In this document: positions 6,883-15,752 of the stretch, one piece after another
How the letters are laid out: each line of letters opens with the position of its first letter
How positions within the stretch are numbered: position 1 is the stretch's first letter
Assembly: GCA_019912385.1 (NCBI GenBank)
Contig: JAIOIW010000026.1
Location: forward strand, 1 to 62,842
Length of the DNA: 62,842 nt
Reading direction: 5' to 3'
Source: Notoacmeibacter sp.
GTDB lineage: Bacteria > Pseudomonadota > Alphaproteobacteria > Rhizobiales > Rhizobiaceae
Notes under the pieces: model-generated
Told to the model about the DNA's origin: nothing
What the model saw: only the letters and a program-made list of their open reading frames with translations
Databases searched by the model: none
Translations under genes and position numbers: made by a program

Positions 6883-8867
6883 CCTCCATGACGGTCGTCG
6901 TCGCCAACGCCGAGCGGATCGCGAACGATGTGCTGGCCGAGGTTCTGACGCCGCCGCCGCCGGTCAACTATCTCGCATGGGCCGAGCGCAACATCGTCTT
7001 TTCGGAGCGCGAAAGCCCGCTGCCGGGTCCGTATAACCGCGATCTGTTTTTCTACTTCGACGAAATCCTGCGGGCGCTGTCTCCGAGCGACCCTTGCAGG
7101 ACCGTCACGCTGGCGAAGTCGGCGCAGCTTGGCGGCACCGTCCTCGCCAATATTTTCTGCGGCGGGTCCATGGACATGGACCCCGGCGACTTTCTTTACG
7201 TTCATCCGACCGACTCGAACGCGCAGCGTTGGTCGAAGATGAAGCTGGCGCCGATGCTGAAAGGCACGACGGCGCTCGCTCGTCTCTTCCCGATGCGCTC
7301 GCGCGACGGTCTGGATAGCGTTCTCTACAAGGAACGGGTCGACGGCCGCGGCGCGATCCAGATTTCGGGGGCCAATTCACCGGCCTCCCTGTCGCAAGTC
7401 ACCATGCGCCGGCAGGTGCAGGACGACCTTGCAAAATGGGAGATGAACGCCGCCGGCGACCCGGAGACGCAAGCCGACAGCCGATCCCGCGCGCACGAGT
7501 TCGCGAAGGTCTTCAAAATCTCGACGCCTCTCGTCGAGCCGGGATGCAGGATCACCCGGAACTTTGAGGACGGAAGTCAGGAACGTCTCTTCCTGCCGTG
7601 CCCGCACTGTGGCGAAATGCAGACGCTGGAATGGGAGAACTTCCAGCAGTCGATCGACGAAAAGCATCCGGAGCGCGCGCATTTCACATGCGTCGCCGAG
7701 GGGTGCGGCGGCGTTATCGAAGAGTTTCATCGGCCGCAGATGTTCCGCGAGGCCAAGCGGCGGGAAGCGGAAGGCGAGGAAGTCTGGCGTGCCGGCAACC
7801 CGGCAGCGAAGCGGGTCCATCGTTCCTTTCATCTGTGGTCGGCGTATTCGCTCCTGCAGAGCTTCGAGCGGATCGCGCGCGAATGGTTGAGCGCCAAGGG
7901 CGACCCGGCGTCCGAGCAGACGTTCTTCAACGACACGGTCGGCCGTGCCTACCGGACGCTCGGCGAGGCGCCGGGATGGGAGAGCCTGCGGGACAGAGGG
8001 GCCTTGTCCTTCTATTCGCGCGGTTCGATTCCTGTCGGCTATCCGCTGCTTACGATCGGTATCGACTGCCAGAAGGATCGTGTCGAGGCGCAGATCGTGG
8101 CATGGGGCCGCGACTTCCGCCGTGCCGTCATCGAATATGTGGTCTTCCCCGGCCACATCAGCGAGGACGGTTGCCGCGCCATGCTCGACGGATTGATGGC
8201 GCAGACGTGGCGTAATGCGCATGGCCGCCCGATTCAGGCCGACATGGTTGCGATCGACGGCAACGCATGGACCGAGGACGTCTGGGGCTGGGTGAAGAAG
8301 CACCCCACGTCCCGCCTGATCATGGTCCGCGGCGTGCCGTCCGAATCGGCCCCGTTGATCGCCGCGGTGAAGAAGGAGCGGAACACGAAGACCGGCAAGG
8401 TCAAGCGGTATTCCCGCCGGTTCTTCAACTTCGCGACGTCGGTCTTGAAAATGGGCCTCTATCGCAATCTCGCGAAGGACGACCCTTTGCAGCGCGGCTT
8501 CGTCGCCCTGCCGCGCGGCCTCGAGGATGAGTTCTATCGCCAGCTTACGGCCGAAAGCCGCAAGGCCGTGCGCACGAAGTCCGGATTCGTCAAATACGAA
8601 TGGGTGAAGGATCCGGCGCAGGCGAACGAGGGCCTCGACACGCATCTTCAGGCCGAGGCAGCCGCCATCAAGTTCGGCATCCGGTCGATGCCCGACCAGG
8701 TATGGGACCGATACGACGCCGAACGGGAGTGTCCGCCCGAGGCTGTGCAGGGCGACATAGAGGATCTGCTCACGCGGATCGTCCCAGCCAATCAAGCCCC
8801 GCCGCCGGCGGACGACGAAGAAGAGAAACGACGCCAGCGGCGGGAGAGGTGGAAGAACCGAAAATGA
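6879..8867 (+). CDS. terL: Terminase large subunit (GpA family)
   Basis: 662 residues. The N-terminal ATPase has the Walker A-like LAKSAQLGGT at residues 78-87 and an acidic Walker B segment around residues 182-187. Zinc-binding pairs CPHC (241-244) and C271/C276 lie between the domains, as in phage lambda gpA relatives. The C-terminal nuclease begins at TIGIDCQKD with the metal-binding Asp396. Length is close to lambda gpA (641 residues). It cuts concatemers and drives DNA into the prohead. It overlaps terS upstream and the portal gene downstream, each by 4 nt. The C terminus is acidic then strongly basic, a likely portal contact. Confidence 0.95.
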   Translation: MTSMTVVVANAERIANDVLAEVLTPPPPVNYLAWAERNIVFSERESPLPGPYNRDLFFYFDEILRALSPSDPCRTVTLAKSAQLGGTVLANIFCGGSMDMDPGDFLYVHPTDSNAQRWSKMKLAPMLKGTTALARLFPMRSRDGLDSVLYKERVDGRGAIQISGANSPASLSQVTMRRQVQDDLAKWEMNAAGDPETQADSRSRAHEFAKVFKISTPLVEPGCRITRNFEDGSQERLFLPCPHCGEMQTLEWENFQQSIDEKHPERAHFTCVAEGCGGVIEEFHRPQMFREAKRREAEGEEVWRAGNPAAKRVHRSFHLWSAYSLLQSFERIAREWLSAKGDPASEQTFFNDTVGRAYRTLGEAPGWESLRDRGALSFYSRGSIPVGYPLLTIGIDCQKDRVEAQIVAWGRDFRRAVIEYVVFPGHISEDGCRAMLDGLMAQTWRNAHGRPIQADMVAIDGNAWTEDVWGWVKKHPTSRLIMVRGVPSESAPLIAAVKKERNTKTGKVKRYSRRFFNFATSVLKMGLYRNLAKDDPLQRGFVALPRGLEDEFYRQLTAESRKAVRTKSGFVKYEWVKDPAQANEGLDTHLQAEAAAIKFGIRSMPDQVWDRYDAERECPPEAVQGDIEDLLTRIVPANQAPPPADDEEEKRRQRRERWKNRK

Positions 8868-10456
8868 CCGAGAAGCCGAGGGTCCGAGTGAAGGCCGGCA
8901 GCGCCGCGCGCTCGTCGCCGGCGCCGCGCAGCGGATACCTGCGCGACACGCGGTCGGCCGTCCTCTCGTCGCGCCCGGCGGTCCTGCGGGAGCACCGGGA
9001 CGACGTGCGGGCGGTATGGCGACGCACCGCCGCCCTCGCGCTCGACCTGATCCAGAATTCCGGCCAGCTTCGCGGCGCGGCGGACCAGGTGATCGCCGAC
9101 ACGGTCGGCGTCGAGCTGGTCCTCAACCCGCAGCCCGATCTTCGCGATCTCGGCTATAGCGAGGCCGAAACCGCGGCGCTGGTCAAAACGATCAAGCAGC
9201 GGTGGAAGCGATACTTCTGGGAGCCGCGCGAGTGCGACTTCCGGGGCAAGTTCTCCGGCCCGCAGCAAATCGACATCATGCTGCGCTGGGATATGGCCTA
9301 TGGCGAAGGTCTCGGCCTGATCGAATACATGCCGCGCGCCCAGCGCCGGCAATATGGAATCACGAGCGGAACCAAGCTCTGCCTCGTCAACCCCACGAAG
9401 CTCGTGCAGGACACGAACGAGATGGAGGGGCTTTTTCAGGGCGTCGTCCACGATCCGAACGGACGCCCCGTCGCCTACCGGATTCAGGAGAAGGAAACGG
9501 GAATCATCGTGAAGCGCGATCACCGCGCTTACGACAGGGACGGTCGGCAGCGCGTCGTGCATGTCTTCGATCCGATGGACGCCGGCGACGTTCGCGGCAT
9601 CAGCCGCCTCGCGGCGGCTTTCCGCCAGCATATCCTTCGCGAAACCTTGGTCGACACGACGATCCAGACGGCGATCCTGCAGACCGTGTTCGCCGCGGCG
9701 CTGACCAGCGCCTCCCCCTCGGCCGACGCCTTCGAGGCGATCGAGGCGATTGAGGACAAGGAGTTCAAGGACAGCTATCGCGATTTCTTCATGGCCGCGC
9801 TCGACCGCGCCGCCGAGGGCGAGATTTCGATCAGCGGCAATCCGCGAGTGTCCCATCTCGCCCCCGGCGAGAAGCTGGAACTGCTTTCGACACGGACGCC
9901 CAGCCCGGAGTTCCTGTCGGTCAACAGGGAGTTGTCGCGCGACATCGCGCGGGCGATCGGCATCTCGTTCGGCGGCCTGACGATGAACCACGAGAACGCG
10001 ACATATTCGTCGGTGCGGATGGAGAATTCGTCGATCTGGCCGGTCGTCGTCCGTCGCCGCGAGCGCATTGCCGCGCCGCCTTGCCAGTCTCTTTACGAAA
10101 ACTGGCTGGACGAGGAAGTAGGCGAGAGCAGGATCGAGGTGAAGGGCGGATACGAAGTATTCGCCGCGAACCGGGAACGCTTCGCGTGGGCGCTTTGGCA
10201 GGGTCCGGCGAAGCCGTCCGCCGACGACGGAAAGAGCGCGAAGGCGTCGAGCGAGCGCATCTTCAACGGCACCTCGACGCTCGCCGACGAGTGCGCCGAG
10301 CTCGGGAAGGATCCGGACGAAGTCTTCGAGCAGCGGCAGCGCGAGCATGATCGCTACGTCGCCGCCGGCATGCCGTCGCCCTTCGTTCGCAACCCGGCCT
10401 CGAACAAGGACGGGGATCGGGAAGAAGACGAAACCCGGAAGAAAGAGAGGGCATGA
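8864..10456 (+). CDS. Portal protein (lambda gpB family)
   Basis: 530 residues from the ATG at 8864, overlapping the terminase stop. It follows the lambda portal pattern: an early helical segment (AVWRRTAALALDLIQNSG), then QLRGAADQVIADTVG, a beta-rich wing, and the conserved IGISFGGLTMNHENATYSS near residues 365-385. The C-terminal region after residue 430 is charged. The portal is the dodecameric ring at one vertex through which DNA is packaged and to which the tail neck attaches. The long frame that stays open upstream belongs to the shadow of terL and is not used. Confidence 0.93.
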   Translation: MTEKPRVRVKAGSAARSSPAPRSGYLRDTRSAVLSSRPAVLREHRDDVRAVWRRTAALALDLIQNSGQLRGAADQVIADTVGVELVLNPQPDLRDLGYSEAETAALVKTIKQRWKRYFWEPRECDFRGKFSGPQQIDIMLRWDMAYGEGLGLIEYMPRAQRRQYGITSGTKLCLVNPTKLVQDTNEMEGLFQGVVHDPNGRPVAYRIQEKETGIIVKRDHRAYDRDGRQRVVHVFDPMDAGDVRGISRLAAAFRQHILRETLVDTTIQTAILQTVFAAALTSASPSADAFEAIEAIEDKEFKDSYRDFFMAALDRAAEGEISISGNPRVSHLAPGEKLELLSTRTPSPEFLSVNRELSRDIARAIGISFGGLTMNHENATYSSVRMENSSIWPVVVRRRERIAAPPCQSLYENWLDEEVGESRIEVKGGYEVFAANRERFAWALWQGPAKPSADDGKSAKASSERIFNGTSTLADECAELGKDPDEVFEQRQREHDRYVAAGMPSPFVRNPASNKDGDREEDETRKKERA

Positions 10457-10710
10457 TGACGACGGTGCTGATCAATGGCGTTTCCGTCGACATCAACAAT
10501 CCGTGCGAGGTCGCCTCGGAACTGAAGAAGGCCGAACTGATCATCGCGACCGGCGGCGGCGTAGCCATGACGCGCTTCGGCGAGGATGAGGTCCGATGGA
10601 GCGCGGCCAATGCCGCCCGGCTGCGGGAGCTTATCGAACGGTACGAAAACGAGTGCGCCGCCGCGCAGGGCCGCCGTCGGCGCTATGCCAAGAGCATGCG
10701 CTTTGTTTGA
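10453..10710 (+). CDS. Head-tail joining protein, gpW-like
   Basis: 85 residues, ATG overlapping the portal stop; a second ATG follows immediately. Two helices flank a short beta hairpin, and the end is very basic (GRRRRYAKSMR). Size, fold pattern and location between portal and protease match lambda gpW, which fills the portal exit channel after packaging. The identification is from position and pattern. Confidence 0.75.
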   Translation: MMTTVLINGVSVDINNPCEVASELKKAELIIATGGGVAMTRFGEDEVRWSAANAARLRELIERYENECAAAQGRRRRYAKSMRFV

Positions 10711-10721
10711 GAGGGCATCTT

Positions 10722-11642
10722 ATGCCAGCCTTTGACCGCATCTGCTCGATTTTGTTCGAGCAGCCGCACCTTTATCATCCGAGGAAGGCCGAGACGGTCA
10801 TTCGGATGCTCGGCCCGCGCCTGACCGGGTTCCCGGTCAGCGTCGTCAACGGCGAAGGCCCGGTCGATCATGTCGCCTTTTCGGCAGGGCGCCCATCTGC
10901 CGGCGTGCTCGGGGATCGGCTGGGCCGGGCCTATGACCGTGCTGGCGTGCGGCCCTACGACATGATCGGCCGCGTCGCGGTGATTCCGATTGAGGGAACG
11001 CTCGTCCACAAGGGCGCATGGGTGGGAGCCTCGTCAGGGGAAACGTCCTATCAGGGCCTGCAGGTGCAGATCGCCCGCGCCGCCCGCGACGAGGACGTCG
11101 GCGGCGTCGTGTTTGAAATCGACTCCTTCGGGGGCATGGTCAACGGTGCTTTCGAGACGGCAGCCGCCATCCGGAAACTGTCGGCCGCGAAGCCGACAAT
11201 CGCGATCCTGACCGATTACGCCTATTCGGCCGGATACCTGCTCGCCAGCCAGGCTCGCCAGATCGTCATGCCGGACTTCGGCGGCGCCGGCTCAATCGGC
11301 GTCGTGATGATGCACGCCGATTTCAGCGGCAACCTCGAACAGGACGGCATCAAGGTCACGCTGATCCATGCCGGTCGTCACAAGGTGGACGGAAGCCCAT
11401 TCCTGCCGCTTCCGCCCGAGACACGGGCGCGCTGGCAGGCGCAGGTCGAGGCGATGCGCGATAGCTTCGCCGCCGCCGTTGCACAAGGCCGTGGCCGCCG
11501 CACGACGAAGGCCGCGGCGCTGGCGACGGAAGCCGACGCTTTCGACGCGCAGGACTCGCTTCGGCTCGGCCTCGTCGACGCCGTTGGGAACGGACAGGAG
11601 GCGTTCGCCGCCTTCGTGAAGGAAGTCAACCGAAAGGGCTGA
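10722..11642 (+). CDS. S49-family prohead protease (SppA/lambda gpC-like)
   Basis: 306 residues; ATG at 10722. The catalytic serine is in YAYSAGY (Ser169) and the general-base lysine is probably in GRHKVDG (Lys221), the Ser-Lys dyad of S49 peptidases. GGMVNGAF and GGAGSIGV supply the typical oxyanion and glycine-rich segments. It processes scaffold and portal during capsid maturation. A scaffold-like gene follows 4 nt downstream with a nested internal start, the same logic as lambda C/Nu3. The frame is open upstream, but that part overlaps the gpW-like gene and is not used. Confidence 0.92.
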   Translation: MPAFDRICSILFEQPHLYHPRKAETVIRMLGPRLTGFPVSVVNGEGPVDHVAFSAGRPSAGVLGDRLGRAYDRAGVRPYDMIGRVAVIPIEGTLVHKGAWVGASSGETSYQGLQVQIARAARDEDVGGVVFEIDSFGGMVNGAFETAAAIRKLSAAKPTIAILTDYAYSAGYLLASQARQIVMPDFGGAGSIGVVMMHADFSGNLEQDGIKVTLIHAGRHKVDGSPFLPLPPETRARWQAQVEAMRDSFAAAVAQGRGRRTTKAAALATEADAFDAQDSLRLGLVDAVGNGQEAFAAFVKEVNRKG

Positions 11643-11646
11643 AACC

Positions 11647-12177
11647 ATGGCCAAGAGCATTTTGGCCGCCATCCACGATGCGATGCTCGGGGACGCGGTC
11701 GAACCTGTGCCCGAAGGGGCAGAACCCGGCGCCCCGGCGTCAGACGCTAACCAGAAGGAAAGTGCTATGTCGAAAGACGATGCGCCCGCCGGCGGCGACA
11801 AGAAGCCCGGCATCTCGCAGGCCGAGCATGACGCTGCCGTCACCGCAGCGTCGGAGACCGGCAAGGCGGAGGGAGCGAAGGCGGAAAGCGACCGCCTTGC
11901 CGCGGCCCTCGGCGCGGAAGGCGTGAAGGGCGACGGCGGCCGCATGGCTGCGGCGCTCGACCTCGCGATCAAGTCGCCGGGCATGTCGGGCGCCGATGTC
12001 GCCGCCTTCGTGGTGGCGAATGTGTCGCCGACGAAGGCCGCCGACACCGCCGCCTCCTACGAACAGCAGCGCCTCGCCGCCGCTGGGCCTGCGGCCCCTT
12101 CGGCCCCTGCCAAGAAGGCAACCATCGACACGTCCGCGATCTACGCCTCGCGGCGCAAGCAGAATCAGGAGGGCTGA
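11647..12177 (+). CDS. Capsid scaffold-like protein
   Basis: 176 residues rich in Ala, Glu and Lys with low complexity, as in phage scaffolds. The C terminus is basic (YASRRKQNQEG), the part that contacts the capsid shell in other phages. It lies between the S49 protease and the decoration protein, where Nu3-type scaffolds occur. An internal ATG with a good ribosome site probably yields a shorter form from 11767. Confidence 0.7.
   Translation: MAKSILAAIHDAMLGDAVEPVPEGAEPGAPASDANQKESAMSKDDAPAGGDKKPGISQAEHDAAVTAASETGKAEGAKAESDRLAAALGAEGVKGDGGRMAAALDLAIKSPGMSGADVAAFVVANVSPTKAADTAASYEQQRLAAAGPAAPSAPAKKATIDTSAIYASRRKQNQEG
11767..12177 (+). CDS. Nested shorter scaffold product (internal start)
   Basis: In the same frame as the scaffold gene an ATG at 11767 (MSKDDAPAGG) is preceded by AAGGAAAG at a 5-nt spacing, a stronger ribosome site than that of the longer product. 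Starting here would give a 136-residue scaffold, comparable to lambda Nu3. Whether both forms are made cannot be decided from sequence. Confidence 0.5.
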   Translation: MSKDDAPAGGDKKPGISQAEHDAAVTAASETGKAEGAKAESDRLAAALGAEGVKGDGGRMAAALDLAIKSPGMSGADVAAFVVANVSPTKAADTAASYEQQRLAAAGPAAPSAPAKKATIDTSAIYASRRKQNQEG

Positions 12178-12180
12178 TCA

Positions 12181-12564
12181 ATGCTCGGCATCAAGACAGA
12201 AGGCCCGCGCAATCTTGCTTTCGTGCTGTCCGAGGGCAACGGCAAGATTTCGCGCGACGTCGTCACCATTGCATCGGGGGCCGGCAAGCTGGAACCCGGC
12301 ACCCTGCTCGGCGTCATCACCGCCAGCAAGAAATACACCTTCTCGCCGAACGCCGAGGTCTCCGGCATTGAGGGCGCGGAGGTGGCCAAGGCCATTCTCG
12401 CCTACGGCGTCGACGCCACGTCGGCGGACGTCGAGGCCGTGGTCATCAGCCGGCAGGCGGAAGTGAAGGAGCCGATGCTCATCTTCCATTCGTCGGTCGA
12501 CAACGACAACAAGCGCACGGCGAAGCTCGGTCAGCTTGCCGCTGTCTCGATCATCGCTCGATAG
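12181..12564 (+). CDS. Head decoration protein D
   Basis: 127 residues. The opening, RNLAFVLSEGNGKISRDVVT, and the alternating beta pattern up to the QLAAVSIIAR end match lambda gpD-type trimeric decoration proteins that cap the shell and stabilise it against internal DNA pressure. Position between scaffold and major capsid protein is canonical. The start follows the scaffold stop by 3 nt. Confidence 0.9.
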   Translation: MLGIKTEGPRNLAFVLSEGNGKISRDVVTIASGAGKLEPGTLLGVITASKKYTFSPNAEVSGIEGAEVAKAILAYGVDATSADVEAVVISRQAEVKEPMLIFHSSVDNDNKRTAKLGQLAAVSIIAR

Positions 12565-12573
12565 GAGGGCCTC

Positions 12574-13590
12574 ATGTCCGGACCAATGGTAGATATTTGG
12601 GATGGTGAAGGCTTCACCATCGAATCGCTCACGGCTGCGATCAACAGCGAGCCGTACCGGCCGGGGCAGATTTCCGCCACCGGCCTTTTTGAAGAGGATG
12701 GCGTGAGCACCACGCGCATCTCGATCGAAATGCGCGACGGAAAACTCTCGCTTGTGGAGCCGACCGCGCGCGGCGCATCCGGCGAGACGACGGATGACGA
12801 AAACCGCACCCGCATCCCCTTCGACATCGACCATTACCAGCGCGACGATTCCGTACTGGCCGACGAGGTGCAGAACGTGCGGGCGTTCGGCACGACCGAC
12901 ACCCTCGAAACGATTCAGAACCGCGTCGAGCGCAAGGGCATGCGCCATGCGCAGGATCTGACCATGACGCTGGAGCATCAGCGGGTCGGCGCGATCAAGG
13001 GGAACGTGACCTCGAAGAGCGGCAAGGTGCTGCATAATCTCTATAGCCGCTTCGGCATCCCGGTCCCGTCCGCCGTCTCCCTCGAACTCGACGTCGACGC
13101 CACCATCGTCGCCAATGTCTTCCAAGACGTGATCTATTCGATCGAGGACGATCTGGACGAAACTTACGGCGGTCTTCACGTCTTCACCGGGCGCGCCTTC
13201 CACAAGGCGCTCTGGACGCACAAGTCGGTCAGGGACACCTTCCTCTATCACGGCGGCGCGGCGGTGCTGCGGCAGGACGTGCCCGATACCTTCGAGTTCG
13301 CGGGGGCGACTTGGGAGCGTTACCGCACCGGCGCGAAGGCAACGGCAGACCTCGGCGCGCCGTATATCGCGAACGATGAGGCTCGCGTGGTGGTCAAGGG
13401 CGTTCCCGATCTCTTCATCACCAGGTTCGCGCCGGCCGACTACGAGGAAACCGTCAACACGATCGGCCTGCCGTTCTATATGCGGCAATACAAGAAGCCG
13501 AACGGCAAGGGCCGCGAGATCGAGGTGCAGATGAACGCCATCTCGCTCTGCACCAAGCCGAAGGTGCTGCGCCGCCTCACCCTCACCTGA
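12574..13590 (+). CDS. Major capsid protein (lambda gpE family)
   Basis: 338 residues, ATG preceded by AGGAGGGCC. Family features include the DGVSTTRISIEMRDGKL strand near the start, the IPFDIDHYQRDDSV loop, and VFTGRAFHKALWTH and GLPFYMRQYKKPNGKG in the C-terminal half. This is the E-type HK97-fold capsid protein. Length agrees with lambda gpE (341). It is followed by a strong terminator, so the capsid transcript can end here while the distal genes get less message. Confidence 0.93.
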   Translation: MSGPMVDIWDGEGFTIESLTAAINSEPYRPGQISATGLFEEDGVSTTRISIEMRDGKLSLVEPTARGASGETTDDENRTRIPFDIDHYQRDDSVLADEVQNVRAFGTTDTLETIQNRVERKGMRHAQDLTMTLEHQRVGAIKGNVTSKSGKVLHNLYSRFGIPVPSAVSLELDVDATIVANVFQDVIYSIEDDLDETYGGLHVFTGRAFHKALWTHKSVRDTFLYHGGAAVLRQDVPDTFEFAGATWERYRTGAKATADLGAPYIANDEARVVVKGVPDLFITRFAPADYEETVNTIGLPFYMRQYKKPNGKGREIEVQMNAISLCTKPKVLRRLTLT

Positions 13591-13610
13591 TCAACATCAG
13601 AAACGACAAG

Positions 13611-13640
13611 GGCGGCCCCCTCGCCGGGGCCGCCTTTCGT
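13611..13640 (+). terminator. Strong hairpin terminator after the capsid gene
   Basis: GGCGGCCCC (13611-13619) pairs perfectly with GGGGCCGCC (13626-13634) around a 6-nt loop and is followed by TTTCGTTT. It probably attenuates transcription between head and tail genes. Confidence 0.75.
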
Positions 13641-13693
13641 TTCCCGCAAATCCTCGTGTCGAGGGTTTTCGCGAAACGAAAGGAGATTCCACC

Positions 13694-14041
13694 ATGTCCA
13701 AGGAAACCATGTGGATCGCGTTCCCGAACGGCGGAATCCTGCCCGCCGCCATCACGGGCGGCAAGGATCGGGAGGTGGCCGCGCACGATCCCGTGTCCGT
13801 CCCCGCCGATTATGGGAAGCACCTCGTCCACGACCGTTTTGCCTACGAGGCGAAGCCGAAGGGCAAGGCGGCCAAGGCGTCGGGCGGGGATTCCGCCGAG
13901 GCGCGGCAGCGGCTCGAAGCGACCCTCGCCGGCCTGCGCAAGAAGGTCGAAGAAGCGCAAGACGTTGCGGAGAAGGCCAAACTCGCCGAGCAGGTCGCCG
14001 CGGTCGAGAAGAAGATAGCCGACCTGGCTGCGGGCGCCTGA
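13694..14041 (+). CDS. Phage head-region protein of unknown function with C-terminal coiled coil
   Basis: 115 residues, ATG preceded by AAAGGAG. Residues 1-50 are likely beta (WIAFPNGGILPAAI), residues 70-112 form a heptad-rich helix (EATLAGLRKKVEEAQDVAEKA). In lambda-like heads the gene after the capsid protein is FI, which helps terminase docking and has a comparable layout, so an FI-type role is possible. Not more than a positional guess. Confidence 0.6.
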   Translation: MSKETMWIAFPNGGILPAAITGGKDREVAAHDPVSVPADYGKHLVHDRFAYEAKPKGKAAKASGGDSAEARQRLEATLAGLRKKVEEAQDVAEKAKLAEQVAAVEKKIADLAAGA

Positions 14042-14045
14042 TCCG

Positions 14046-14426
14046 ATGCTGGCCGCCCGTCATCACCAGCTTCGCGACCGCACGCTCGCCGTGGTTGACC
14101 GTTTCCGTGCGGAGCCGGTGAGGCTGTCCTTCTTCAATGATGGGGCGCTCGACCCGGATCGTCCGGCGCGCGACATTGAAGCCATCCTTCGAGTCGACGC
14201 GGGCAAGGATACGATGGTTTCCGGCGGCATCGACCGCGACTGGCGCAGTCGTGTCGCCGCGCAGCCCTCGGAATTGCATATCGACCGCGCGAAATATCCG
14301 GACCTCGCTTTCAGGAAGGGCGACAAGGTGAAGGCGCTGGCGCGGCCCGGTCAGCCTTGGTTCGAGGTGCTGTCGGTCGACGACCGCGGCCAGCCGCGCC
14401 TTGTCCTGAAACTGGGTGAGCTCTGA
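14046..14426 (+). CDS. Head completion / head-tail joining protein candidate
   Basis: 126 residues, starting 4 nt after the upstream gene and overlapping the next (TGATG). The N-terminal helix is followed by a beta-rich barrel-like region ending in WFEVLSVDDRGQPRLVLKLGEL. Small barrel proteins in this position (FII type) plug the head after packaging and connect to the tail. No catalytic or signature motif was seen. Confidence 0.6.
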   Translation: MLAARHHQLRDRTLAVVDRFRAEPVRLSFFNDGALDPDRPARDIEAILRVDAGKDTMVSGGIDRDWRSRVAAQPSELHIDRAKYPDLAFRKGDKVKALARPGQPWFEVLSVDDRGQPRLVLKLGEL

Positions 14427-15202
14427 TGCTCGGCCGCATCGCCCTTCGCATCGCCACTGTCGAGGCCCTGAAGGGCAAGACGCTAGTCGACAAGAACGTG
14501 CTGGACAGCGAGATCGGCGCGCTCGACGTCGCGGCGGACGGGAGTCTCCGCTCCGATCAGGAAAAGCCGTGGATCGCCGTCTATACCGACGCGGCAAAGG
14601 TCGAGGAGCGGCTCGATCTGCGCGCGCTCCATCGCTCCGGCGCGACCGCCCTCACGATCGAGGTCGGCATAACCGGGGCGATGACGGTGACGGATCCCGA
14701 GACGGGCGCATGCGAGGTGCTGCCGGGCCTGTGCGCAACCGACCGCGCGCTGGAATTCTATCTCGACTGTGTCGGCAGGCAGATCGTGACCGCCCTGTCC
14801 GATCCGCTCAACCCTTGGTCGGAGATATGGCGCGATCTGTCCTCGGGCATCGTGAAGATCGAGCGGAAGCGGACGTCGGATGAAACGAGCGGAACCCGCA
14901 TTGCGGCGCATCAGCTTGTCGTGACAGTCGACCTCCTGCCGGACCCGGTCTTCGGGGAGCCGGTCGCCCCGACGAGCATATGGGCGCGATTGTTCGCAAG
15001 GATGGCCGCCGCCGACCACCCCTATCTCTCGACGATGCAGTCGCTTGTCGGGATTCCGGACGGCATCCGCATGCACGAGGCCCAGCGCCGGCGGTTCGGG
15101 ATGACGCTCGAAGAGGCCCGCGCCTTGTTCGACATCGCCGTCCAGCCGGCCGAGGCGACCGAGCCGGACGTGCAGAGCGTCGCGGTCGAGCGGACGGAAT
15201 AA
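14426..15202 (+). CDS. Neck / tail completion protein candidate
   Basis: 258 residues, start overlapping the upstream stop. It contains alternating strands (TALTIEVGITGAMTV; RIAAHQLVVTVDLLPDPV) and a helical C-terminal tail with acidic end. It lies exactly between the head closure genes and the baseplate spike, where tail-terminator and neck proteins are found in Mu- and P2-like phages. No family was recognised with certainty. Confidence 0.55.
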   Translation: MLGRIALRIATVEALKGKTLVDKNVLDSEIGALDVAADGSLRSDQEKPWIAVYTDAAKVEERLDLRALHRSGATALTIEVGITGAMTVTDPETGACEVLPGLCATDRALEFYLDCVGRQIVTALSDPLNPWSEIWRDLSSGIVKIERKRTSDETSGTRIAAHQLVVTVDLLPDPVFGEPVAPTSIWARLFARMAAADHPYLSTMQSLVGIPDGIRMHEAQRRRFGMTLEEARALFDIAVQPAEATEPDVQSVAVERTE

Positions 15203-15206
15203 CGCC

Positions 15207-15728
15207 ATGCCGGGGATTCTTGATCGCATCGTCGAGCTTGAACGCAAGGTCGCCGAGCAGGAGCGCCGCAACCGCAACCGCCGTCGCACCGGGACGATCA
15301 AGGAGGTCGATCACGGGAAAGGCCAGTATCGCGTCAAGATCGCGGAAGAGGACGGCAACGAGTTCGTCACGGACTGGATCAAGCCGCGCGTCAATGCCGC
15401 CGGCGGCGTGAAGGTCGACGTGCTTTTCAACGAGGGCGAGCAGATCGACGTCGTGAGCGAAAGCGGCGACATGACGGACGCCAGAATCGAGGGCTGCGAC
15501 TATTCCGACAGCAACGCCCGCGAGAACAGCGCCACGCCGTACCACATAAAAATTGGCGACACTGTCCTCGCCATGACCGGCGGCGAGATCACCCTCAAGG
15601 CCGGAACGATCCGGCTCGAAGGCGACGTCGTAATCGAAGGGCCGGGCGTGACGCACAACGGCAAGAATATCGGCGACACCCACGGGCACGTAACCGCGCC
15701 GCCGGGACCGCCGGGACCGCCAGTCTAA
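15207..15728 (+). CDS. Baseplate spike protein (P2 gpV / Mu gp45-like)
   Basis: 173 residues. A short N-terminal coiled coil is followed by the OB-like domain (GTIKEVDHGKGQYRVKI) and a repetitive beta helix (GGEITLKAGTIRLEGDVVI). The C terminus has GDTHGHV followed by proline-glycine repeats. The HxH pair is the motif by which P2-type spikes bind an iron ion at the tip. The trimer pierces the outer membrane when the tail contracts. Confidence 0.88.
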   Translation: MPGILDRIVELERKVAEQERRNRNRRRTGTIKEVDHGKGQYRVKIAEEDGNEFVTDWIKPRVNAAGGVKVDVLFNEGEQIDVVSESGDMTDARIEGCDYSDSNARENSATPYHIKIGDTVLAMTGGEITLKAGTIRLEGDVVIEGPGVTHNGKNIGDTHGHVTAPPGPPGPPV

Positions 15729-15752
15729 ACACCAACCGAAAGGGGCATCCCC

